A stretch of 64,000 nucleotides of DNA from Linepithema humile (taxonomy: Eukaryota > Arthropoda > Insecta > Hymenoptera > Formicidae), in the NCBI RefSeq assembly GCF_040581485.1, contig NC_090133.1, forward strand, positions 12,276,001 through 12,340,000, read 5' to 3'. Under the pieces are notes generated by a model, which saw only the letters and a list, made by a program, of their open reading frames with translations, was not told the origin of the DNA and did not search any database. The position numbers and the translations under genes were made by a program. Of the stretch, positions 1-11,088 are shown piece after piece. Within the stretch, counting starts at the first letter, position 1, and the number at the start of each line of letters is the position of its first letter.

Positions 1-1
1 A

Positions 2-790
2 GAGGCATACCCGATGTCCGACATCACCGCAGAAACGATGGCTCGCCTCTTATTTGAAAACTGGATTGCGCGTTTCGGAGCGCCGGCACGAATCACCACG
101 GACCAGGGACGGCAGTTTGAGTCGGAACTATTTAAGCAGTTGGCCAGACTGACCGGATCGCAACACATCCGAACTACCGCATATCACCCGGCAGCCAATG
201 GCATGGTAGAGAGACTACACCGGCAACTCAAAGCGGCTATCAAAAGCCACGAAACAGAAGCATGGACGCAAATTCTTCCAGTCATTTTATTAGGCATCCG
301 CGCCGCAGTAAAAGAGGACATCGGAGCCACACCAGCAGAATTAGTTTTCGGAGAGACTATTCGGATTCCCGGACAATTCTTGGACCAAACCAATAACGAG
401 CAACCAACGGACGAGTTTGTCCGTCATTTACAGGAAAAAATGAGCAAACTCCGTCCACACCTGCGACGCCATGGCCACCGCAGCACCTTCGTACACAAGG
501 ACCTGGCCACATCGGAAAAAGTTTTCGTCAGACACGATTGCCCGACCAGAGCGTTACAGCAACCGTACGACGGACCATTTAACGTTTTAAGCAGAAACGA
601 CAAAGTCTACAGGCTATTGGTCAACGGCAAGCCAATCAACGTCTCGATTGACCGATTGAAACCGGCTTACACGTTGGACGACGATGAGCAACCAATCGAA
701 CCAACACCAGCCGACCAACCAAAGCCCTCCGCAACCAACAAGACGAGGAGCGGCAGAACTTCTAAACCAACCGTGCGTTTCCAGGCTTAA
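2..790 (+). CDS. Ty3/gypsy Pol, C-terminal integrase part (5' cut by window edge)
   Basis: This is the C-terminal part of a retrotransposon polyprotein. Seen: an integrase core with D at about residue 30 (motif TTDQGRQFES) and E at about residue 66 (HPAANGMVERLHR), counted from the ATG at 14. The spacing is 35 residues, as in DD35E integrases. A C-terminal segment with GPFNVLSRNDKVYRLL follows, typical of the Ty3/gypsy integrase tail that precedes the stop. The frame stays open upstream of the ATG, so the start is outside the window. The stop at 788-790 is followed within 20 bp by the 3' LTR, after a purine-rich GGGGG stretch that may be the polypurine tract. The visible part has no stops or frameshifts, so the element may be fairly recent. 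Known: integrase inserts retroelement cDNA in the nucleus. The family assignment is confident; activity is unknown. Confidence 0.9.
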   Translation, partial: EAYPMSDITAETMARLLFENWIARFGAPARITTDQGRQFESELFKQLARLTGSQHIRTTAYHPAANGMVERLHRQLKAAIKSHETEAWTQILPVILLGIRAAVKEDIGATPAELVFGETIRIPGQFLDQTNNEQPTDEFVRHLQEKMSKLRPHLRRHGHRSTFVHKDLATSEKVFVRHDCPTRALQQPYDGPFNVLSRNDKVYRLLVNGKPINVSIDRLKPAYTLDDDEQPIEPTPADQPKPSATNKTRSGRTSKPTVRFQA

Positions 791-808
791 AAACTGCCAA
801 GGGGGTCC

Positions 809-1763
809 TGTGGCGGCTCACCGCCACACCGCTGCACTGACGCGGTATAATACATCGCGGCGCCGCTACGCGCCGCAGGCCTTCTACCAGTTACAAGCTT
901 GCGGACCCACCGCCAGGTTGCGCAGGCGGTGAAGAACCTTCTCGCGATCAAGCTTCGATCGACGAGATATAAAAGAGCTGCTCCGCAGATCTTTCCTCAC
1001 TCACTCGCTTCAAGGCGAGCTCTCCCCAGGGCCCTTGAACTGAGTCATATTCTGCCTCGGCAGAAGATAACCAGAGACACATAGTCTCGCCGTTTTTCTC
1101 ACACTGCCTCGCAAGGCGTGTAAAAAGAAAGCAGAGTCCCAGCATCGGCCACGCACTTCAACCAAGCGGCCCGCGGATACTCCACTTTCGCCGTCACCTC
1201 CTCAGTCTCTAGTGTGGAAATTAATCCCACTAGAGTTCTGCGTCCGGTTGACTCGACCACCAAGGGACACGCTCACTCAAGGCGACATCCGAATTCGGAG
1301 ACCTCTCTCTCCTCGGTACACGGAGCAATCCGTAATCCCGAGAGCCGAGGCGGTTGCCACCACCAGCACACCAGAGACTCGATCCATCGCAGTACAGACT
1401 TCACCGCTCAGAGCCTGCTCAGAGAGCAGTTGTCAGACGGAAGACCACTTCCCTAACGGCGTTCCACCGACGCCGGGAAAGGGGCTGCAACGAGCTAACT
1501 CAGTTGAACCGTCCTTTTTAGGACCCGTTCAACACACTAAGACGCGGCCGGTAATTTCTTACCGCGCCCGTCAATTTTTCTTTTAATTCTCGGCCTTACA
1601 CTCTTGCCGAGAAAGCGCCTCTGGCGCCCTGAATCAAATCAAACATAAAACTTGTACTTTACTCTACTTCTCTGACGAGGAAAAATAAATTATATTTTTC
1701 TAAGGAATTGGTCTCAATATCTTTCAACCAAGTCGAACACGATCCTTAGGCACCACGCCTATA
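809..1763 (+). repeat. 3' LTR of the gypsy element (family G1)
   Basis: A 955-bp LTR starts TGTGGCGG directly after the pol stop and ends ACGCCTATA. Its limits were set by comparison with two solo copies at 1972-2923 and 12318-13299 that have perfect 5-bp TSDs. A TATA box (TATAAAAG, 968-975) marks the promoter. The element's 5' end is outside the window, so the expected partner of the 5-bp flank ATGTT (1764-1768) cannot be checked. The terminal dinucleotide is not the canonical CA. Confidence 0.85.
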
Positions 1764-1971
1764 ATGTTATTAAGTTAATATAAATGTTACATTCGAAATG
1801 TAGAAAAATAATTGAAAAATAATTTAAATTTTGTCACATAATTAATTTTGTACATTTCTGTACATTTTTATATTAACTTAATTACATATTAACTAAACTA
1901 TTTTACATTATAACACGTCTTGTGTTTTATATAGCATTTATGTCATGTGAAACAGATGTTTTATTAGTAAT
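1764..1971. repeat. AT-rich tandem repeat unit, first part
   Basis: This is the left half of an AT-rich repeat unit beginning near TAATATAAATGTTACATTC and ending at the solo LTR that splits it. The same sequence recurs at about 3085-3262, and a rearranged copy lies at 4638-4800. No ORF is present. The unit continues at 2929 after the LTR. Confidence 0.65.
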
Positions 1972-2923
1972 TATAGGCGTATAGCCTAAGGATCGTGTTC
2001 GACTTGGTTGAAAGATTGAGACCAATTTCTTAGAAAAATATAATTTATTTTTCTTCGTCAGAGAAGTAGAGTAAAGTACAAGTTTTGTGTTTGATTTGAT
2101 TAAGGGCGCCAGAGGCGCTTTCTCGGCAAGAGTGTAAGGCCGAGAATCAAAAGAAAAATTGACGGGCGCGGTAAGAAATTACCGGCCGCGTCTTAGTGTG
2201 TTGAACGGGTCCTAAAAAGGACGGTTCAACTGAGTTAGCTCGTTGCAGCCCCTTTCCCGGCGTTGGTGGAACTCCGTTCGGGAAGTGGTCTTCCGTCTGA
2301 CAACTGCTCTCTGAGCAAGCTCTGAGCGGTGAAGTCTGTACTGCGATGGATCGAGTCTCTGGTGTGCTGGTGGTGGCAACCGTCTCGGCTCTCGGGATTA
2401 CGGATTGCTCCGTGTACCGAGGAGAGAGAGGTCTCCGAATTCGGATGTCGCCTTGAGTGAGCGTGTCCCTTGGTGGTCGAGTCAACCGGACGCAGAACTC
2501 TAGTGGGATTAATTTCCACACTAGAGACTGAGGAGGTGACGGCGAAAGTGGAGTATCCGCGGGCCGCTCGGTTGAAATGCGCGGCCGATGCTGGGACTCT
2601 GTTTTCTTTTTACGCGCCTTGCGAGGCAGCGTGAGAAAAACTGCGAGACTATGTGTCTCTGTTAGATTCTGCCGAGGCAGAGTACGACTCAGTTCAAGGG
2701 CCCTTGAGAGAGCTCGCCTTGAAGCGAGTGAGTGAGGAAAGATCTGCGGAGCAGCTCTTTTATATCTCGTCGATCGAAGCTTGATCGCGAGAAGGTTCTT
2801 CACCGCCTGCGCAACCTGGCGGTGGGTCCGCAAGCTTGTAACTGGTAGAAGGCCTGCGGCGCGTAGCGGCGCCGCGATGTATTATACCGCGTCAGTGCAG
2901 CGGTGTGGCGGTGAGCCGCCACA
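1972..2923 (-). repeat. Solo LTR of gypsy family G1, inverted
   Basis: A 952-bp copy of the LTR at 809-1763 in reverse orientation, bounded by a perfect 5-bp TSD GTAAT (1967-1971 and 2924-2928). No internal gypsy sequence is attached, so this is a solo LTR left by LTR-LTR recombination. It is very similar to the first LTR by eye. A frame of about 228 codons (2147-2833, minus) runs through most of it; it is treated as an LTR feature rather than a gene because the promoter TATA lies inside it. Confidence 0.9.
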
Positions 2924-2928
2924 GTAAT

Positions 2929-3262
2929 ATTAGAAAATTACTAATTATATAAGTCTTGCGTTTGATATCACAGTTACGTTATGTGATACACAATAAGTGT
3001 CCTTTTGAATGTTCTAACTTAATTATTTTATGTTTTACATGTCGCTGATTTGATATCATAGTTTATATCATAGTTTATATAAGTGTTACATCCGAAATGT
3101 ACAACAATAATTAAAAAATAATTTCAATTCTGTTACATAATTAATTTTGTACATTTATATTAACTTAATTACATATTAACTAAAATATTTTACATTATAA
3201 CACAAGTATTTTGTTTTATATCACACTTATATTCTGTGAAACAGATGTTTTATTCGTAATAT
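2929..3262. repeat. AT-rich tandem repeat: end of unit 1, start of unit 2
   Basis: The sequence resumes the repeat unit interrupted by the solo LTR (ATTAGAAAATTACTAATT). From about 3085 it starts a second unit in the same orientation, which is interrupted at 3263 by a different LTR. No coding potential was seen. Confidence 0.6.
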
Positions 3263-4354
3263 TGTAACAGCACGCGCTGTTACTAAGCGTCACGCGGGCT
3301 CCACGTGAGCACGCCCATTTAGGGCCGCATTCCGATCCCCCAACTCGAGGGTAAAAGCTCGAGAAGGGGTAGCTGCCGGGTAGGGTAGCACCCCAAGTGG
3401 GGGTAGCGCGACCGGTATAAAAGCCGGCTCGCGGAACAGATCGAGACCATTCCCCCGAGTACGACTCGGACAAGCCTCAGGGCGCACTCTGAAGCTCCGG
3501 TCGTACTCGCTCTCATCCCGATAGTCGTTCTAGGAGCAGGGCGTTTTCTGCTTCGGTCGGGTGTTCCCGGCGTTCGACTTCCTTTACCTCGTCGTTCTAG
3601 GGGCAGGGCGTTCTCTGCCTCGGTCGGGTGTTCCCGGCGTTCGACTTCCGACTCTCCGTCGTTCTAGGGGCAGGGCGTTCTCTGCCTCGGTCGGGTGTTC
3701 CCGGCGTTCGACTTCCGACTCTCCGTCGTTCTAGGGGCAAGGCGTTCTCTGCCTCGGTCGGGTGTTCCCGGCGTTCGACTTCCGATATTCCTCGCACGAG
3801 AGAAGTCTCTCACTGTCTTCGGACACAGCGCACCGGCAACCGTCGACGACTCAGCAGGGCTCGGATATACGCGGTATCGCTTATTTTTTATTACTTTGAC
3901 TCCGTACCGTACGAACCGACCGATTTAGAATTAAATAGGATTAATCATGTTCATAATTATTTAAATTGCGGCCAAACGCGCGACAAGGTTAATAAACTAC
4001 GCAGTCTACTCAGTATTAAAATATTTATTTCCGATAGTTGTATCCGATTATACCGTTAAGATATTAGACCGTTACAGAAATGCTCATGTACTCGTTGTTA
4101 CTATTTTCTTTTATAATTAATCCAAATGCTCTATTGAATAAATATTTATTTTTCTTTAAATTATTTTTGTTAATTTGGAGTCTCCCGAAAAACCACACGA
4201 ACGAATTCTGGCAAACCGACGAGTTATTCCGCGTCGTAAGAATCCGCTTTGCTAACTACGCACCGTCGTAATTCCGCATCGAAAAATCCGCATACCGTTG
4301 AAATTCCGCATTGTTACGCACCGCCCGTGAGGCATGAAAATACGCACCGTTACA
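3263..4354 (+). repeat. Solo LTR of a second family, with internal 67-bp repeats
   Basis: A 1,092-bp segment starts TGTAACAGCACG and ends CGTTACA, and is flanked by a 4-bp TSD ATAT (3259-3262, 4355-4358). It contains a TATA box (TATAAAAG, 3416-3423) about 110 bp upstream of a 67-bp tandem array. TG...CA-type ends, TSD and promoter together support a solo LTR; no internal domain is attached. ORFs of about 140 codons across it are products of the tandem array. Confidence 0.8.
3526..3785 (+). repeat. 67-bp minisatellite inside the LTR (about 4 copies)
   Basis: Copies starting CGTTCTAGG occur at 3526, 3593, 3660 and 3727, an exact 67-bp period. Each carries GGTCGGGTGTTCCCGGCG. The array lies in the presumed transcribed R/U5 part downstream of the TATA box. 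Confidence 0.9.
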
Positions 4355-4875
4355 ATATTAGAAAATAACTAACATAAGTATAATGCGTTGGATATCAATT
4401 ACGTTATGTAAAACATAATAAGTGTCATTTCGAATGTTTTAACTAAATTATTTTATGTTTAACATGTCTTTGATTTGATATTATAATTTTATTTCGTATA
4501 TTTTGTAAAAATTTTAACAAAACTGTGATATCAAACCAAAGATATTTCATATCAGCTATCCATGGCTTTATATCAATGGGGCAGTCAAACCGAAGACATG
4601 TTACAACAAAAAATAGTTTAGTTTGAGTATTCAAAATAAAACATTTGTTTCACAGAATGTAAGTGTGATACAAAATACTTGTGTTAAAATGTAAGATAAT
4701 TTAGTTAATATACAACTGACTTAATATAAATGTTACATCCAAAATGTGCAAAAATAATTGAAAAATAATCTCAATTCTGTCACATAATTAATATTGTACA
4801 TTTATAAAAAAGTAGGTGATATAGCACAAAAATTCATGAATGATAAGGTCTGGCCAAGTTCCAAAAAAGATACTC
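4355..4875. repeat. AT-rich repeat: end of unit 2 and a rearranged third copy
   Basis: The second repeat unit continues after the LTR (ATTAGAAAATAACTAAC). Around 4638-4725 the sequence is a reverse complement of the part seen near 3190-3250, followed by a forward copy of the ATGTTACATCC segment. No gene is seen. The last 70 bp before 4876 are unassigned. Confidence 0.5.
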
Positions 4876-5520
4876 CAATATGTTTATATTTTAATAATTA
4901 TCTAAATTTTTAATATATCACCAACATGAAAAGTAACTGATATGTTATTCAAGGTGCAAATTAAAAAAAAACATACATAAAATATTCATAAAATGTATCA
5001 ATAAAACTGATCAAAATTTGATTTAAAAAAATTTAATTAAAATAACAAAATATTTATTAAAAAATACAAAAAAACTTGGCGCTGCTAACGGGCTTTGCCC
5101 CTCCCCTTTAATCGCCACCCCTTGCGCAACGCAGCCCTTTGCGCCATCTCCCCTTCACCCCCGTCGAGGGGTCTCTCCGCCTCTCCGCCCCTCTTTACAC
5201 CACAAAGAATTATGAAACAATGAAAATGAGTAATAATGTAATATATAGAATGATTAATTGACATCATGTAATTAATTGACATTATGTAAGTTAACATGTT
5301 GTTCGGTGTGGCAGCGCCAAGTTTTTTTGTATTTTTTAATAAATATTTTGTTATTTTAATTAAATTTTTTTCAATCAAATTTTGATCAGTTTTATTGATA
5401 CATTTTATGAATATTTTATGTATGTTTTTTTTTAATTTGCACCTTGAATAATATATCAGTTACTTTTCATGTTGGTGATATATTAAAAATTTAGATAATT
5501 ATTAAAATATAAACATATTG
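4876..5520. mobile_element. Foldback/MITE-like element with ~210-bp terminal inverted repeats
   Basis: The left arm (4876-5084) and right arm (5311-5520) are near-perfect reverse complements, running from CAATATGTTTATATTTTAA to CTTGGCGCTGC. The 226-bp centre is partly GC-rich (5085-5200) and unlike its surroundings. No transposase is encoded. No unambiguous TSD was found, so the superfamily is open. Confidence 0.8.
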
Positions 5521-5640
5521 AAGTATAAGAATATTCTTTCCAAATATTCTCAGAATATATGGAAATCTTCTTATTAGAATATTCTCCGAATATGCTGTGC
5601 TGTCTGCCAAGAGATTTATTAAAAATATTAATATATTGGA

Positions 5641-7272
5641 AGGTAATTCAGCTTTACCTGGTGACCCTAGAACACTACTTTCTACTCCTCGAACTAATCT
5701 GTTTAAGCCTATAGAATCAGGAATGTATTCACACATAGGAATAAAAAAGGCAGTATATAGATAAACTTATTTATTTTATAAATAAACCACTTCAGAGAAT
5801 AGATTTATTAATTAACATTCATGGTTTGCCCTTAAGTAAGAGTTTAAGTAGCCAAATTTATCCAATACTGTGCTCTATTTTTGGTTATCCAAATGTTTCT
5901 GTTGTTGGAATATATCATGGTTATCAAAAACCTTCTAATGCAAATAACTTTTTACAAGATTTTATGGTAGAAGCAACACAATTAACACAAAATGGGTTTA
6001 TATATCAAGAACACTTTTTACCATTTACCATTAAAGGTTTCATTTGTGACGATCCAGCAAAATCTTTTATTACATATACTAAAAGCCATACTGGCTTCTT
6101 TTTATGTACGAAATGTATGCAGAAAGGAAAGTATATTAAAGGTAGAGTTTGTTTTCCCAATATAAATTCAAAAGATAGAACAGATCAAAATTTTCGTAAT
6201 AAACTACAATTTCAACATCACATAGGGACATCAATTTTAGAAAACATACCTAGTGTTGACGTGATTAAAAGTTTTCCACTTGAATATATGCATCTAATTT
6301 GCTTGGGTGTTGTAAAAAAACTTATTGTTAACTTATGGCTTAAGGAAAAGCTCCCAATAAAGTATCAAAAAATTATGTAGATAGTATTTCAGAATATCTT
6401 GCTGTTATAAAGCCGTATGTACCATCTGAATGTGTGAGAAAAACTCGTTCACTAGAAAAAGCGAAACGTTGGAAGGCAACAGAATTTAGGTTTTTTTGTT
6501 ATATTGTGGGCCAGTTGTCTTAAAAAATTCGATATGAGACGAAAAATATTTATATTTTTTGTGCTTACATGTTGCCATCAGATTTTTATGTGCTGCTAAA
6601 TTTTATCCCGATTACTTAGATTACGTTCAGTCATTATTAATTTATTTTGTTAAAAAGTTTATAACAATTTACGGAGTGGAGTACATTTCACATAATGTTC
6701 ATGGTCTAATCCATGTTGTTGATGATTGCAGAATTTTCGGCAATTTAGATTCCTATAGTAGTTTTCCATTTGACAATTACCTACATCATTTAAAAAGATT
6801 AGTGAGAAAACCTGATGCTCCATTAGCCCAAATTATGAATCGTATTCACGAAGTCGAGAGTTTGCCGTTTAATAAATCTATCAAAACAGGAAATATATCA
6901 ATGACGAATCAACATTCTACAGGCCCAGTGCCAACAGATAATTTTTATGTTCAATATAAAAAGTGTACAATAGACAGTATTTCTTTAACTACACAAACGG
7001 GCAATAATTGTTGTTATTTGCGTGATCGCAGTATTGTTATCATTCATAATTTTGCAAGACAAGGTAGTAATATCTATATAATTGGTAAGAAATTTTCAAA
7101 TGTTAGTGATTATTTCATAGAGTCATGTAAGTCGTCTCTTTTAGATATTTATTTAGTGGATGCATTGGGTGAGCTGTCAGTATGGATTGTTAATGATATT
7201 TTAATAAAATTTGTTATTGTATCCACTAAAAATTATGCATTTGTTGTATTTCCACTTCTTCATGCATTATAA
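5641..7272 (+). pseudogene. CACTA/EnSpm-type (Tnp2-like) transposase remnant
   Basis: Several blocks on one strand together form a degraded transposase of the Tnp2/Transposase_21 type. In order: GDPRTLLSTPRTN with a glycine-rich follow-up (about 5650-5760); NIHGLPLSKS then GIYHGYQKP and ICDDPAKSFI (5826-6380); a Cys pair (CTKCMQKGKYI) and FPLEYMHLICLGVVKKL; then KATEFR (about 6475), and from 6559 the C-terminal part with HNVHGLIHVVDDCR and LVRKPDAPLAQI. Known: such proteins mobilise CACTA-like DNA elements. Frameshifts and stops lie around 5765-5825, 6378 and 6520, so it is not functional as one protein. Terminal repeats were not located. A related remnant lies at 24905-25790 on the other strand. 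Family call is by motif recollection. Confidence 0.7.
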
Positions 7273-7321
7273 TCTTATTCATTTATTCGTATGATTTACG
7301 CGTATGATTCGTATGATATTT

Positions 7322-8168
<847 letters not shown>

Positions 8169-8428
8169 TGCATGTGCGTATTTGTGTATCGTCATTGTAT
8201 CGTCAGTGTATAACGGTGCATTACGCCGCCTCTGCTTGTCTCTTGCATTCGACTCAGGATATGCTATTTTCTTTTATAACTTGAAAACTAAACTCCGGAC
8301 TAACTTTTGCCAAAGGAAAAGTTGTCTCAGAATACGCTCAAAAATGTGTTCCTTTAAGAACATACGGTCATTTTAAATCACGCTGTATATAGACATTCCT
8401 ATAATGTTCTCAGAATATTCTATTCTTA
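8169..8428. other. No gene seen
   Basis: Unique-looking AT-moderate sequence between the microsatellite and the next MITE. From about 8385 it matches the sequence after that MITE (TATAGACATTCCTATAATGTTC), an older repeat fragment. Confidence 0.4.
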
Positions 8429-8430
8429 TA

Positions 8431-9533
8431 CAGGGTGTCCCGTAAAGATCGTAACAACGCTTAGGGGTATATTTCTGAGATAATTTTGAGCAAAAAATCT
8501 TAATACCAAAATACTCAGGGTGTAATGGTTTTTGAATTAGAAGCATTTAAAGTTAGCGAATAAGATAGCCTGAAATTTGCGCGCTCAGGTGTGTACAACG
8601 TACAGTGATAAAAGCGAAATTGACTATCGCTCCCCTGTTGTCAGTATTAATATTTGGAAAATAAATTTGCTAATACATATTATCATAAATATTGTTTACG
8701 CAATTAAGATTTTGTTGAAAATATTATAAAGAAAAAAATATTATGATACACAAAACGCAAGCTGTCAAAAATTACATTTCTTTGACATTTATTTTTATCT
8801 TACAGATATTTGTACAATAAAATTATTAAATAATTGAAATAGTTTCACAATATTTTATTTTAATAACAGTTAAAAATAATTAAATAATATTGAATATGTA
8901 AAGACTCTTTGCGCATAATTTTGAGGTAATAAATGTTGTACCTTTGAGTAATGAAACGCATGCATTTCATTTTCTTTTAATATTGTATAAACCATTGTTT
9001 TTGACATTCCAACTTGATGACTAATTTCACGAATACTTATTGTAGGATTTTCTTCTACATTACGTAGCACTTCTTCTTCATTTTACCATAAATGAGTAAC
9101 ATATCACAATATTCTGTACAAATAATGAGTAACATATCACAATATTCTGTACAAATATTTGTAAGATAAAAAGAAATGTCAAAGAAATGTAATTTTTGAC
9201 AGCTTGCGTTTTGTGTATCATAATATTTTTTTCTTTATAATATTTTCAACAAAATCTTAATTGCGTAAACAATATTTATGTTAATATGTATTAGCAAATT
9301 TATTTTCCAAATATTAATACTGACAACAGGGGAGCGATAGTCAATTTCGCTTTTATCAGTGTACGTTGTACACACCTGAGCGCGCAAATTTCAGGCTATC
9401 TTATTCGCTAACTTTAAATGCTTCTAATTCAAAAACCATTACACCCTGAGTATTTTGGTATTAAGATTTTTTGCTCAGAATTATCTCAGAAATATACCCC
9501 TAAGTGTTGTTACGGTCTTTACGGGACACCCTG
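8431..9533. mobile_element. Palindromic Tc1/mariner-type MITE with ~385-bp TIRs
   Basis: The element starts CAGGGTGTCCCGTAAAG and ends CTTTACGGGACACCCTG, with TA on each side (8429-8430, 9534-9535). The arms 8431-8816 and 9150-9533 are near-perfect reverse complements. TIR sequence and TA duplication fit Tc1/mariner/IS630. The centre retains a piece of transposase (next entry), so this looks like an internally deleted derivative of an autonomous element. Confidence 0.9.
8870..9080 (-). pseudogene. Helix-turn-helix fragment of a mariner-like transposase
   Basis: A frame in the centre of the MITE reads VEENPTISIREISHQVGMSK then MVYTILKENEMHAFHYSKVQ. This resembles the second helix-turn-helix of insect mariner-like transposases, followed by the usual HxYxxxxVQ-type segment. 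The catalytic domain is missing and the frame runs into AT-rich sequence. It indicates the source family but cannot act as a transposase; a DNA-binding peptide is conceivable but unsupported. Confidence 0.6.
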
Positions 9534-9535
9534 TA

Positions 9536-10084
9536 TATATAGACATTCCTATAATGTTCTTAGGATGTTCTCTGATGATTTGGTGCAACATTCTATAGAC
9601 TTTCTAAAAATTACGAAAATAGTCTCAATTGAACATGCTACGAATATTTCTAGAACGCCCTTTGTACTTTATACGTATCTTCTGAGAATATTCCAAAGTT
9701 CACAGAAAATATTCATAGAACATTTCTAGAATGTAATTGTGCTATCTGGGATATGATATACGCTGATGTAGGTACATTTATGGATATACATAGAATATTG
9801 TATGGATATACATAGAATTAGTTATTAGTTCGTTCGCTTGCTGCTATGTGACGCATTATGCGCTATCTATCTCTTATTTAAGTTTTAATCATGAAAACTA
9901 TATAAAACTTGCAAAAGACGGGTAATAATATTGAAGTCTTCAATTTGAAGATGTAATAACTTTTTCTATCAGTTTAATATCTGAATTCCAACACAGGGAA
10001 TTTAGATAAACTGATTGTTCAAAAATTGGATAGATAAATATCCGAATGAATAAAAATTGTTTATTGTTAAAAAACGTACTGTAT
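9536..10084. other. Old repeat debris, no gene
   Basis: AT-rich sequence with repeated AGAATATTC-like words (9540-9740), resembling the right end of the element at 42543-43575 and ending near TGTGCTATCTGGG. A short duplicated ATGGATATACATAGAAT lies at about 9780-9820. No supported coding sequence. Confidence 0.4.
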
Positions 10085-10270
10085 ATACTATGTATATACA
10101 TAGAATGTATCTCATGTACATGCCACGAATGTGTATTGCACATCCTCGGAATATATCCTATGTACATACAGCGAACGTGCACTGCACATCCTCGGAATAT
10201 ACCCCATGTATATACCACGAATGTACACTGCATATCTTTGGAATATACCTATGTATATACTATGGACATC
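10085..10270. repeat. 45-46-bp minisatellite
   Basis: Repeats sharing GCACATCCTCGGAATAT recur at about 10138, 10184 and 10230 with diverged flanking copies. ORFs of 70-100 codons rich in Tyr, Met and Ile on both strands are produced by this array. Confidence 0.8.
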
Positions 10271-10369
10271 CTATGTACATACATGTGGTAATTATTTCAC
10301 ATACATAAGATATGCGCTTTATATACTTTTCACATTTTCTGTATATACATAGAATATACAATATACATA

Positions 10370-10746
10370 CAGGGTCATCGAAAAGTATCGGACCCCCCTA
10401 ATATCTTCAGTTAGAATGCATTTTGGAGAAAATGTCCAATAGCAAAGTTGTATGGTTTCAAGCGGGGTGTAAGATGATGACCTTGACTTTGACCTTGACC
10501 ATGTCCTTCAAGGTCATTTCAAGGTCAACCTTATTTTTTTAAATGGAACCCCCTAAATTTTATTGCATATTCTTATAGCTTATCTCGAGAGCTTTCCAAA
10601 ACACTAAGTTAACAATTTGTTAAGTGGCGTGTGATTCCGGCCAGTTAAGGCAAGAGTGGCGTGTGGGTCCGGCCAGTTAAGGCAAGAGTGGTGTGTGGGT
10701 CCAGCCATATTTTGCCTAAGCTGACCAATTGGAATGAAATTCGCCT
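10370..10746. repeat. Truncated mariner-type MITE end plus 35-bp tandem repeats
   Basis: CAGGGTCATCG at 10370 preceded by TA looks like one end of a long-TIR element. It shares the GACCTTGACC / AGGTCA-rich body and the CATATTCTTATAGC segment with the arm at 51659-52035. The other end is missing. Between about 10625 and 10710, two to three copies of a ~35-bp unit containing GGCCAGTTAAGGCAAGAGTGG follow. Confidence 0.55.
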
Positions 10747-10773
10747 TAACTGGCTTTTTCTTGCAACAATAAA

Positions 10774-11088
10774 TTGAACAAATTCATAAAAACTGGAAAA
10801 GACTCTTTGGATAGGATGAACCAGTGTGAAATTGTCTATAAGATCTCATGTCAAGACTGTGACGCTACGTACGTAGGACAGACAAAAAGACAATTACGGA
10901 CTAGAATAAAAGAACACAGAACAGATATCAATAAAAAATCAGACTCTCCCTCAGTAATTTCTTGTCACAGAATGCAATTCAATCACGATTTCAAATGGGA
11001 CGAAATCGACATATTAGACAGAGACCCTTGTTATAGTAAAAGATTAACTTTCGAAATGCTACATACAAAAGATAGAATGCAGGACTGA
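10774..11088 (+). pseudogene. PLE GIY-YIG endonuclease domain (partial)
   Basis: The translation contains VYKISCQDCDATYVGQTKRQ and RIKEHR, the GIY-YIG nuclease signature with the downstream Arg, followed by a conserved VISCH. Known: in Penelope-like elements this domain follows the reverse transcriptase and nicks target DNA. Relative to the copies at 45236-45646 and 46887-47297, a small indel near 11070 shifts the frame and drops the C-terminal YLPILKKFPTL-type tail. The upstream RT is missing, so this is a dead fragment. Confidence 0.85.

Noticed and set aside
3526..3785. CRISPR-like regular repeats
   Set aside because: The 67-bp units are contiguous without variable spacers, in a eukaryotic LTR. 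The same applies to the 44-bp array at 60181.
3597..4059. ORFs of 66-143 codons in both strands of the 67-bp array
   Set aside because: The peptide repeats follow the DNA repeat; the region is an LTR.
9940..10352. Overlapping ORFs rich in Tyr/Met/Ile/Cys
   Set aside because: Produced by the 45-bp minisatellite in several frames; no domain.
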